From the NCBI RefSeq assembly GCF_004799345.1, contig NZ_SSMC01000002.1:310001-374000 (forward strand): a DNA stretch of 64,000 bases, in the 5' to 3' direction. Positions within the stretch are counted from its first letter, which is position 1, and each line of letters opens with the position of its first letter. The position numbers and the translations under genes were made by a program. The DNA comes from Robertkochia marina. GTDB taxonomy: Bacteria; Bacteroidota; Bacteroidia; Flavobacteriales; Flavobacteriaceae. Below are positions 1 through 7,289 of this stretch, piece after piece. A model generated the notes under the pieces. It made no database searches and was not told where the DNA came from. It saw nothing but the letters and a program-made list of their open reading frames with translations.

Positions 1-133
1 CCTGGTCAATACCCAGGCACATCTTCCCGTTTACCATAAAAATAAGGCCTCCCATCATCTTTTTTTCTTCAATGAGGTTTCCTCCCTGAAGTCGGGTTCG
101 AATGCGTTCTGCAAGGTATTCACTGTACGCCAT
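1..133 (-). CDS. TfoX/Sxy N-terminal-domain protein (partial)
   Basis: Only the first 44 codons lie in the window; the gene runs off the left edge. The ATG at 131-133 starts a protein whose early part contains KMMGGLIFMVNGKMCLGI, typical of the TfoX/Sxy N-terminal domain (a small alpha/beta fold; in Haemophilus and E. coli Sxy promotes competence gene expression, but most Bacteroidota members are uncharacterised single-domain proteins). It starts two bases after the stop of the upstream acetyltransferase gene, so the two are probably cotranscribed. The function cannot be narrowed further from this fragment. Confidence 0.75.
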   Translation of the reverse strand, partial: MAYSEYLAERIRTRLQGGNLIEEKKMMGGLIFMVNGKMCLGIDQ

Positions 134-135
134 TA

Positions 136-705
136 TTAACTTGTTTCGTTTTGATCGTTCCAGTCCCAGAGTATAAGGTACCAGGAATCCGTTTGATCAT
201 AATAATTTAAGATGGTCTTAAATCCCGTTTTCTCATGAGCTCTTAAAGAACGCTGATTGCTTGCTGATACTTCAGTAATAAAGTGATCAAAATACGGGGA
301 ATAGTATTTTCTGTGTTCATTGTATAGGGCGTAGAACAGGCCGGTACCCCGGTACTTTTCAGCAATACAGATCTGCCCCATAATATAATAGTTACTCTTA
401 CCCAGGTTACTTCCTTTATACTCCAAATTGTTAATTCGCTCGAACATCTCCTCTAAAACAGGAATGCGATCCTTTAAGTCGGGCGTCATGGAAAGGGCAT
501 ATCCCACCACTTCCTCCCCATCAAGGGCAATAATGTGGTTCAGGCGGTTATTCATTTCCTCCAAAACCTTACAATCGTGTCGGACAGTTAAAAACCCTTG
601 TTCCTTCTGAACTTCATCCGATAGTACTTCCCTGAGATTTTTGGATTGCAGGTCCAGGATACCTTCAAGGTGGGCTTTTGTATGTGCCTTACAGATACGT
701 ATCAA
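136..705 (-). CDS. GNAT-family N-acetyltransferase
   Basis: This 189-residue protein has the acetyl-CoA binding motif A of the GNAT fold around residues 110-125 (ICIAEKYRGTGLFYALY, with the R-G-x-G-x pyrophosphate loop), followed by a motif B-like stretch SNQRSLRAHEKTGF, in which the H-E-K-x-G-F ending is common in the family. No substrate can be assigned. The frame opens after a TGA and has no early ATG, so a TTG at 703-705 giving MIRI.. is the likely start. The stop of the acetamidase-like gene lies 25 bases upstream, and the TfoX-like gene follows by two bases, suggesting one transcript of three unrelated housekeeping genes. Confidence 0.8.
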   Translation of the reverse strand: MIRICKAHTKAHLEGILDLQSKNLREVLSDEVQKEQGFLTVRHDCKVLEEMNNRLNHIIALDGEEVVGYALSMTPDLKDRIPVLEEMFERINNLEYKGSNLGKSNYYIMGQICIAEKYRGTGLFYALYNEHRKYYSPYFDHFITEVSASNQRSLRAHEKTGFKTILNYYDQTDSWYLILWDWNDQNETS

Positions 706-730
706 AATAAGATCAGGTTCTCAGGTTAGG

Positions 731-1783
731 CTAGTGGTTGTTAAAGATATCTTTTGGCATATGCATGGTTACCAGCATATTCGGCATGTCTACCACCTCT
801 GCGATCTTCAGGTCGCCTGCCAGCGAACACAGGGCATAGGCTTCCTCCTGAGAGAGTCCCTTTTCGGTCATCAGGTATTCCACCATATACAGATTGGCCT
901 TTTTGGCAGCCTCATCAATGGTTGTCGCAAAGCCGGTTGTGGCATAGTAGGAGTCTGTTTCGTACTGAGGTTCCTGAATACTGCGGCCTTTGATCAGTTC
1001 GATCTGGTAAACCACTCGTAAAGGCACTTCGATGGCAGTACCGCATACTTCCCCCAGGCCCTGAACGGCGTGACCGTCTCCAATAGAGAAAAGCCCACCC
1101 TCTACAAATACCGGGAAATACATGATAGTGCCTTCGGTCATATTCGGATCGTCCATATTCCCGCCATTGGCCCTTGGAGGAATGGTAGACAGCATTTCGG
1201 CGGTATCAGGGGCCACACCCATAACTCCCGGGAAGGGATTGAGTTTAAGTGAGATGTTTTCATTGAAGGCAACGGTAGCCTTATTCGAGCTGAGGTCATA
1301 GACTTTAAGGTATTTACTATCCAGGGTATCGGCAAGAAAACCAAACCCGGGCAAGATGGCGTTCCAACCCCAATCTCCCAATTCGATCGTATGAAGGGTC
1401 ACCTTCAGGATATCGCCCGGAACAGCATCTTCTACATAAACAGGACCTGTAAGCGGATGAATAGGATCAAAGCTCAGAGAGTCAAGGGCTTCGAGGGTAG
1501 ATTGCAGTGAAAACTGCTCATCGCTGGCATCTTCGGTAAAAGCCTCTATAACAGCACCGGAAGCTACCTTAAGCACCGGAGGAATAGCGCTGCTGAATTT
1601 ACTATGTGTTTGATCTTTGGTCAGGGTGTGGGTTATGGTAAGAGTATCCGGTTCTTCTGCTGCAGAAGGTGAAGCCGTGGCTTTTGATGGATTGTTGTTC
1701 TCGCCGCAGGAAATCAGAAGACATGCTAAGAGAACCGGGATGTATAAAGAAGTAAAACTTAAAGAGCGTAAGGTAAAGATCAT
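731..1783 (-). CDS. Acetamidase/formamidase-family lipoprotein
   Basis: The protein belongs to the acetamidase/formamidase family (FmdA_AmdA), which hydrolyses short amides to ammonia and an acid. Family signatures include PLTGPVYVEDAVPGDILKV, GVMGVAPDT and the GGNMDD metal-site loop, then GDGHAVQGLGEVCGTAIE. An ATG at 1781-1783 gives a clean lipoprotein signal (hydrophobic stretch ending LLISCGEN, lipobox Cys). A TTG-type start 51 bases upstream would add a basic extension in front of it and seems less likely. A lipid-anchored, periplasm-facing acetamidase is typical of Bacteroidota homologues. The physiological substrate is unknown. Confidence 0.85.
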   Translation of the reverse strand: MIFTLRSLSFTSLYIPVLLACLLISCGENNNPSKATASPSAAEEPDTLTITHTLTKDQTHSKFSSAIPPVLKVASGAVIEAFTEDASDEQFSLQSTLEALDSLSFDPIHPLTGPVYVEDAVPGDILKVTLHTIELGDWGWNAILPGFGFLADTLDSKYLKVYDLSSNKATVAFNENISLKLNPFPGVMGVAPDTAEMLSTIPPRANGGNMDDPNMTEGTIMYFPVFVEGGLFSIGDGHAVQGLGEVCGTAIEVPLRVVYQIELIKGRSIQEPQYETDSYYATTGFATTIDEAAKKANLYMVEYLMTEKGLSQEEAYALCSLAGDLKIAEVVDMPNMLVTMHMPKDIFNNH

Positions 1784-2003
1784 GATGGTAATGCGATTAA
1801 TTTTGGTTGCGATCCAAGACCGAAACAGGTTCATTAAAGAGTGAATTTAATTAATTTCCTGTAAGAAAACCCTAAAAACCGGTGTTTCCGAATATTTACA
1901 GGGTGGTTTTTAGCGCTGAGGTAACCAACTGAAACACTAACAAATATCATAATTTCTCTCTTTCATGTAGTGTATCTTTAAGACAATATAAAAGAACTAC
2001 TTC

Positions 2004-2606
2004 ATGAAAACTGCATCTTTAAAGACATTGGATCTGTCTGTGCCCGTGTGGGACCAAACCTTTGTTGTGGCTCCACTCGTTGTTGTGGGGACCCGTGAAG
2101 GCGATCGTTATGATATGGCACCTAAGCATATGGTCACCCCGCTTGGGTTCGATAATTTCTTCGGTTTTGTGTGTACTCCCGATCACAGCACCTATCATAA
2201 CGCGATCAAGCAAAAAGGATTTACGGTAAGTTTTCCCAAACCAGACGGGTTAACGGCTACAGCGCTTACGGCTTCTCCCCGGAGTAAGGGAATCTCTAAG
2301 ATAAAACCGGTTATAGATGCCTTGCCCACCGTGAAGGCAGAGAGGGTTGATGCCCTTCTCCTGGAAGATGCCTATTTACAGCTGGAATGCTCTCTTTTTA
2401 AGATCATTGATGGGTTTGGACGAAACAGCCTGATCACCGGGACTATTAAAGCGGCCTATATTGATCCGGCCTACAGACGTGAATCTGACCTTGATGAGCA
2501 GGAACAATTAAGAGAATCAGGGTTACTCACCTATATTGCCCCCGGCCGCTTTACGGTAATCAAGGACACCTATAATTTTCCTTATCCAAAAGATTTCAGA
2601 AGATGA
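2004..2606 (+). CDS. Flavin reductase-like FMN-binding protein
   Basis: A 200-residue protein of the flavin reductase-like split-barrel fold. The opening region (FVVAPLVVVGTREGDRYDMAPKH) and GFVCTPDHSTYHN fit the FMN-binding part of this family. The family supplies reduced flavin to partner monooxygenases or has unknown roles; no partner monooxygenase is adjacent. The last four bases overlap the start of the M20 peptidase gene (ATGA), so the two are translationally coupled, with the DUF1611 gene third in the same operon. A weak TATCTTTA match to the Bacteroidota -7 box lies near 1973. Confidence 0.82.
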   Translation: MKTASLKTLDLSVPVWDQTFVVAPLVVVGTREGDRYDMAPKHMVTPLGFDNFFGFVCTPDHSTYHNAIKQKGFTVSFPKPDGLTATALTASPRSKGISKIKPVIDALPTVKAERVDALLLEDAYLQLECSLFKIIDGFGRNSLITGTIKAAYIDPAYRRESDLDEQEQLRESGLLTYIAPGRFTVIKDTYNFPYPKDFRR

Positions 2607-3775
2607 AAGGAAACGTCCATACAGCAGAGGAGGTGATGGATGTTCTGAGATCAGAATCAGAAGCCATATACGATACCCTGGAAACTCTGGTGTATATGGA
2701 ATCTCCTTCAAGTAACCGGGACGCCTTGCGCGGTATTATCAATTACCTGGACAAGACTCTTAAGAAAATGGGGTATTATACGTTTAATTACCCGGGAAAG
2801 AATACCGGCGGATTGTTATATGCCCGGCCCAAAAATAGAGAGAAGCAACAGCCCATTCAATTGATGATCGGACATTGTGATACCGTGTGGAAGAAGAATA
2901 CCCTCAGGTCAATGCCGTATAGGGAAGGGGAGAAAAAAATTTCCGGACCGGGAGCTTATGATATGAAAGCAGGAATAACCCAGATCATATACACGCTTAA
3001 AACCCTGCAGTACCTCGGGCATACCCCGGAGGTTTTGCCTGTGGTGCTTATCAATACCGATGAAGAGATAGGGAGTGTTGAATCAAAAAGGATCATCAGA
3101 CGTCTGGCAAGAATTGCTGAAAGGGCTTTTGTCATGGAGCCTCCTTTGGGCTTGGAAGGAAAATTAAAAACAGAAAGAAAAGGAGTAGGCCGATTTACCC
3201 TGACCGTTAAGGGAAGGGCAGCCCATGCAGGATTGGATCCTGAAAAAGGGATCAATGCCATTGTAGAGCTTTCTCACCAGATACAAAAACTCTATGCCAT
3301 GAATGATCCTGAGAGAGGACTAACGGTCAATGTAGGGATGATCAGTGGAGGGGTTTCTCCTAATGTGGTGGCTCCTGAAAGTAGTGCGGTAATCGATGTC
3401 AGGGTGAATAATAAGGAGGATGGTAAATGGATTACCCGTAAGATCATGAACCTCAAGCCCGACCTTCCGGATTGTGAACTTGAAATTACCGGGGGTATTG
3501 GAAGAGCTCCAATGGAATCGAATTCGCGTAATCGCGCCTTATGGGAAATGGCGCAGCAAAAGGGAGCCCAACTGGGGCTTTCCCTGGAAAGCGGAAAGGC
3601 CGGAGGAGGATCTGATGGTAATATAACCAGTGAGTTTACGGCCACCCTTGACGGATTGGGAACTCCCGGAGATGGTGCCCATGCCGATCATGAATATATT
3701 CTGAAGGAATCCCTTATTGAAAGAACAGCTTTGTTGACCCTTTTGGTCATGGAACCCTCTGTTAAAATGAATTGA
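2603..3775 (+). CDS. M20-family metallopeptidase (glutamate carboxypeptidase-like)
   Basis: A 390-residue M20 peptidase. The metal site is visible: MIGHCDTVW (His91, catalytic Asp93), GPGAYDMKAG (bridging Asp), NTDEEIGS (catalytic Glu and metal Glu near 154-155), FVMEPP and a C-terminal GAHADHEYI histidine near 363. The dimerisation domain has AHAGLDPEKG. The pattern is closest to the CPG2/glutamate carboxypeptidase branch, which removes C-terminal Glu from peptides or folates. There is no signal peptide, so it is cytoplasmic. It is coupled by overlap to the flavin reductase upstream and DUF1611 downstream; a role in recovering amino acids from peptides, perhaps with D-glutamate, is an inference from that neighbour. 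Confidence 0.88.
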   Translation: MKGNVHTAEEVMDVLRSESEAIYDTLETLVYMESPSSNRDALRGIINYLDKTLKKMGYYTFNYPGKNTGGLLYARPKNREKQQPIQLMIGHCDTVWKKNTLRSMPYREGEKKISGPGAYDMKAGITQIIYTLKTLQYLGHTPEVLPVVLINTDEEIGSVESKRIIRRLARIAERAFVMEPPLGLEGKLKTERKGVGRFTLTVKGRAAHAGLDPEKGINAIVELSHQIQKLYAMNDPERGLTVNVGMISGGVSPNVVAPESSAVIDVRVNNKEDGKWITRKIMNLKPDLPDCELEITGGIGRAPMESNSRNRALWEMAQQKGAQLGLSLESGKAGGGSDGNITSEFTATLDGLGTPGDGAHADHEYILKESLIERTALLTLLVMEPSVKMN

Positions 3776-4797
3776 TGAGACCAAGCAGCTACATCTTCAC
3801 AACCCTGACCAGGATCTCAGATCTTGAAGCCCACCCTTTTGAGGTGAAAAAGCTTCATAAAGATCGTTGGGCCTCCGGAGATTATGTGGTTTCCCGAATT
3901 ACGGGAATAGGCAGTTCTACCTCAAAACTGGAACTTCCCAACGGTCGTATGCGCGGGGTAATAGGTGGAGAACTCGTGGTTGGCGCATTAGGGGTTCGGC
4001 ATGCTACCCTCGAGGCTACAGGTACCTGGAAAGAGGTGCAGGAAGACGGTGAGATGCATATGCTTTCCGGGGGTGGACTCATGGGAAAGCTGACCTCCAA
4101 GTCAATGTTTATTCCTGAAATGATTCCGATCAGATATGAGGGACACGTTATGCGGGGTAATGAGAAATGTACCATGGGGCAATTCGTGACCCCTTGTAAG
4201 GAAAGAGATTATATGATTCCAACGGTATTATTTATAGGAACCTCCATGAGTGCAGGAAAGACCACCTCGGCCCGGATTGTCACCTCCCTGCTTACAAGGG
4301 CAGGCTATAAGGTGTTGGGGGCTAAGATCACCGGAACCGGACGCTTTCGGGATATCCTCGCTGTGAAAGATGTAGGAGCGGTGGAGGTCTATGATTTTGT
4401 AGATGCAGGGCTGCCTACCACGGTATGTGATCCGGAATTATACCGGGAAAAGCTAAAACATATGCTGAGCTGTATGGCTGCTTCCAGGGCCGATGTGGCC
4501 GTGGTAGAGATCGGGGCATCGCCCCTGGAGCCCTATAACGGAGATCTGGCTTATGAAGGTATCAAAGAACAGGTAAAGTGCTGTATTCTCAGTGCCTCCG
4601 ATCCTTATGCGGTCTACGGGCTTATGGCCGCCTTTGAGGTAAAGCCCGACCTGGTAACCGGCATATCTGCAAATACCCTGGGCGGACAAGAGATGGTGGA
4701 AACCTTGTGTGGGGTGCCGGCCATGAATTTATTGGAGCAAAGTTCCATACCCCGTTTAAAAAGCCTGTTGCGACAGAAGCTGGGGGTGAAGGTGTAG
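3775..4797 (+). CDS. DUF1611 family P-loop protein (DgcN-like)
   Basis: A 340-residue DUF1611 protein: an N-terminal Rossmann-like half, then a P-loop half with Walker A IGTSMSAGKTT around residues 154-163. Known relatives include DgcN, an N-acetyltransferase acting on D-glutamate, usually paired with the racemase DgcA; no racemase is visible here. The frame could open at a TTG at 3772, but the ATG at 3775 overlapping the peptidase stop (TGATG) is the better start. It is third in an operon with a flavin reductase and an M20 peptidase, a grouping compatible with metabolism of N-acyl or peptide-bound glutamate. Activity is inferred only from the family. Confidence 0.82.
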   Translation: MRPSSYIFTTLTRISDLEAHPFEVKKLHKDRWASGDYVVSRITGIGSSTSKLELPNGRMRGVIGGELVVGALGVRHATLEATGTWKEVQEDGEMHMLSGGGLMGKLTSKSMFIPEMIPIRYEGHVMRGNEKCTMGQFVTPCKERDYMIPTVLFIGTSMSAGKTTSARIVTSLLTRAGYKVLGAKITGTGRFRDILAVKDVGAVEVYDFVDAGLPTTVCDPELYREKLKHMLSCMAASRADVAVVEIGASPLEPYNGDLAYEGIKEQVKCCILSASDPYAVYGLMAAFEVKPDLVTGISANTLGGQEMVETLCGVPAMNLLEQSSIPRLKSLLRQKLGVKV

Positions 4798-4803
4798 AGG
4801 GGA

Positions 4804-4895
4804 GTAGTCCCGCTGGAGCGGGATTAATTCCCAATGCTTGTTGTGATTCACGGGAAAGGCTCTCACAACAAGTTGGTCATTAAAGAGTAGAGAGT
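4804..4895 (+). repeat. Structured 3'-UTR repeat, family B, copy 1
   Basis: The element begins 7 bases after the DUF1611 stop, in the same orientation. It contains a hairpin TCCCGCTggAGCGGGA, a link ATTAATTCCCAAT, a second hairpin with arms TTGTTGTGA and TCACAACAA, and the tail GTTGGTCATTAAAGAGT. A second copy lies at 13389-13480 in reverse orientation, just after metY. The stems are kept although the bases differ (TTTTGTGA/TCACAAAA in the other copy), which indicates selection on RNA or cruciform structure. Confidence 0.7.
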
Positions 4896-4945
4896 AAGAA
4901 AGAAACAAAATACTATAAAATAAAAACCAATTAAAAACTACAATT

Positions 4946-5107
4946 ATGAATTCTAAAACATCAGAAAACAAACGACACCTTTTAACAGGGTTTGTAATGA
5001 TCTCCTTAGGGTTGATCATAGCAGGAGTATTACAGGATCAGTATGCCACCGTAGGTATTCTTTTAATGGCTTTGGGCGGATTATTTATGATCCCAAAGAT
5101 GCATTAA
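4946..5107 (+). CDS. Small two-helix membrane protein
   Basis: A 53-residue open frame starting ATG AAT TCT. It has a short basic N-terminus (NKRH), a first hydrophobic segment (about residues 13-29, TGFVMISLGLIIAGV) and a second (36-50, VGILLMALGGLFMIP). It is a paralogue of the 60-residue protein 64 bases downstream: both share the pattern G-[FI]-V-x-I-S-L-G-[LV]-I and [ML]-A-x-G-G-L-x-[MF]-I. The shared pattern makes a real gene likely despite the size. Function unknown; probably an inner-membrane protein. Confidence 0.6.
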   Translation: MNSKTSENKRHLLTGFVMISLGLIIAGVLQDQYATVGILLMALGGLFMIPKMH

Positions 5108-5171
5108 TGAAAGTATTCTAAAGCGTAGCATTTCAGTTTATGTCTTTTAAAATCGTTATAAAATTAACAAG

Positions 5172-5354
5172 ATGAATCCACCGGAGGAACAATATCGCAG
5201 GTATGTATTTTTTGGCATCGTCCTAATTTCTCTGGGCGTCATATTCAATACAACTTTAGATAACCTCTCCGGTTCGCTGGGTACGGTTCTCATTGCCTTT
5301 GGTGGACTCCTCTTTATTGTAGGCATGAAGAAGAAAAGAGACGCTTCGAAGTGA
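5172..5354 (+). CDS. Small two-helix membrane protein, paralogue of the preceding gene
   Basis: A 60-residue protein with two hydrophobic segments (about residues 11-26 and 36-51) and a basic tail ending KKKRDASK. The motif GIVLISLGVIF matches GFVMISLGLII of the 53-residue protein immediately upstream, and VLIAFGGLLFI matches LLMALGGLFMI, so the two arose by tandem duplication. Positive charges at both ends suggest both termini are cytoplasmic. No known domain is recognised. Confidence 0.65.
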   Translation: MNPPEEQYRRYVFFGIVLISLGVIFNTTLDNLSGSLGTVLIAFGGLLFIVGMKKKRDASK

Positions 5355-5391
5355 GGTTCATTTGAGGCGTAAATAAGAGAGAATGTCGCCA

Positions 5392-5915
5392 ATGAACACA
5401 ATTATCTTAACACATTTTATTTTTCAAAGTTTTTGGAGAAGGAGTGTACTCTTTTTCCTGTTGGGATTGTTGTTTCCTTTCTTTTGGGTATAGGCCCAGG
5501 AGTTCACTTATAATGGTCAAGATTTTATCAGGGTATATGATCTTAACGGACAAAAGATCGGAAAGGGTAAATTGGTAAAAGGCAACTCTTCAACGCTTGA
5601 ATTATACCATGAAAAGCGGTCGGTTTTGATCCCGCTGAAAAAAAAGGAAAGGTCAAAACCAAACACTCCGCATGGCATAACACTCTTGTAGGAATGGGGG
5701 GCGGAGCTGTGGTTGCCGGCACCCTGATGGCCGTTGATGATGATGTGGATTTTTGGGGAGGCTGCGGGCAGGCATTTGTCGCCGGGGCTATTGTGGGTAG
5801 CGTCGCAGGAGGTATTTTGGGTGCCATCACGGCAATTTTTAAGAACCCAAAGGTTTATCACAACCAAGGTGATCCGGAAAAGTTCAGGGAGTTTCTCACC
5901 ATCATGAATCAATAG
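5392..5915 (+). pseudogene. Decayed gene for a secreted glycine-zipper protein
   Basis: An ATG at 5392 opens a signal peptide-like stretch (SVLFFLLGLLFPFFWV), but a TAG at 5491-5493 interrupts it exactly before AQEFTYNGQDF, where signal cleavage would be expected. Reading continues in frame through VYDLNGQKIGKGKL to about 5640, after which the homologous-looking continuation (EKKGKVKTKHSAWHNTLVG) is in another frame. The end of the gene, to the TAG at 5913-5915, has a Gly-rich helix pair (GMGGGAVVAGTL and FVAGAIVGSVAGGILGAI) like glycine-zipper membrane proteins. One nonsense and one frameshift change are needed; sequencing error at the poly-A near 5638 could explain only the second. Confidence 0.6.
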
Positions 5916-6011
5916 TATTTGAAAATTCTGAGCATAAAGAGAATGGTTAGCTGAGTACCGGCATATCCCTAATGCCAATATCTTATATTTGCAGACAGGA
6001 AATAAACGGGT

Positions 6012-7097
6012 ATGGATCTTCAGGACACTAAAAATTCACTTCACGCAGATATCGTAATTATAGGTGCCGGACTCACCGGGTTAACCCTGAATTATCTCCT
6101 GAGATCAGAAGGATTGAAGGTCGTGGTTGTAGAAGCCCGTGATCGGGTAGGAGGGCGTATTCATACACTTCATAAAAAAGGGGAGCCTACGGTGGAAATG
6201 GGGGCTACCTGGTTTGGCTCCAAACACATTCACCTGGTATCCCTATTGAAGGAACTGGGACTTGGATGGTTTCCACAAAGACTGGGTAAAACCGCTATTT
6301 ATGAGTATATGTCAACCAGTCCGCCCCAATTAGTAACCTTGCCCGATAACGACGAACCCAGCTTCAGGATCAAAGGAGGTACTTCTGAACTAATCAAAGC
6401 ACTGAACACCTGCCTTTCAAGTGACCAACTACTTCTGAGTACCAGGGTAACCGCAATTAATGATAATGGGGATCACCTCGTTGTTCAAACCGATTCAGGT
6501 ACCATCAAGGCTGTCAGGGTAGTATCAACCCTACCGCCAAATCTTTTCCAAAGCAAGATCGCTACTTCTCCCGGACTCCCTGAAAGGTTGCTTGAACTCA
6601 TGCAGCAAACCCACACGTGGATGGGCGAGTCGATCAAATTCGCCCTCACCTTTAAAGAACCTTTTTGGAGAAATGCAGGCACCAGTGGTACGGTATTCAG
6701 CAATACCGGTCCGGTTACAGAAATGTACGATCACGCCGATTTTAATGATGAGTATTTTGCGCTGAAAGGATTTCTTAATGGAGCCTATCATTCGGTAAAT
6801 AAAGAAGAACGATTGAAGATCATACTCGGGCAATTAGAGAAATACTATGGAGCAAGAGTAAGGGAGTATATAAATTTTCATGAAGTGGTTTGGGCACATG
6901 AACCCTTTACCTATGCCCCTTATGAAGGTCATATTTTTCCGCATCAGCATAACGGTCATGAACAATTCAGGCAGCCGTTCATGGAGGGCAGGTTATATCT
7001 GGCAGGTTCAGAAACGGCCCCTGACTTCCCCGGGTATATGGATGGGGCGGTAGCAAGTGCGCAATTCGTAGCAAGACAACTTAGAAAAGAGCTGTGA
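6012..7097 (+). CDS. FAD-dependent amine oxidase (monoamine oxidase-like)
   Basis: A 361-residue flavoprotein of the amine oxidase family. The dinucleotide-binding motif IVIIGAGLTGLTLNYLL and the GG motif EARDRVGGRIHT lie within the first 55 residues; the C-terminus has the second FAD contact, LYLAGSETAPDFPGYMDGAV, typical of monoamine oxidases. At 361 residues it is shorter than the usual 430-500, with a compact substrate domain. No signal peptide. Such enzymes oxidise primary or secondary amines to imines with release of hydrogen peroxide; the substrate cannot be read from the sequence. It appears monocistronic. Confidence 0.85.
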   Translation: MDLQDTKNSLHADIVIIGAGLTGLTLNYLLRSEGLKVVVVEARDRVGGRIHTLHKKGEPTVEMGATWFGSKHIHLVSLLKELGLGWFPQRLGKTAIYEYMSTSPPQLVTLPDNDEPSFRIKGGTSELIKALNTCLSSDQLLLSTRVTAINDNGDHLVVQTDSGTIKAVRVVSTLPPNLFQSKIATSPGLPERLLELMQQTHTWMGESIKFALTFKEPFWRNAGTSGTVFSNTGPVTEMYDHADFNDEYFALKGFLNGAYHSVNKEERLKIILGQLEKYYGARVREYINFHEVVWAHEPFTYAPYEGHIFPHQHNGHEQFRQPFMEGRLYLAGSETAPDFPGYMDGAVASAQFVARQLRKEL

Positions 7098-7289
7098 TAA
7101 TGAAAAATGATTCCCCGGTGTATTGAAATTCAAGCTATTTGTTTTAATTTCACATGACTAGTTATAAGAGGTTCAGGCACTTATCATTGGTGTATTAATT
7201 GTTATTGCTTTTTTCTGAGCCTTGTTAATATCCCTGGAACCACTCCAGCCGCTATTTAATGAAACCGTTGTATAACCAAGTTTCATGGA

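Noticed and set aside
84-100. GGGTTCGAATGC resembling a tRNA T-loop
   Set aside because: It lies inside the TfoX-like coding sequence on the minus strand and has no surrounding cloverleaf.
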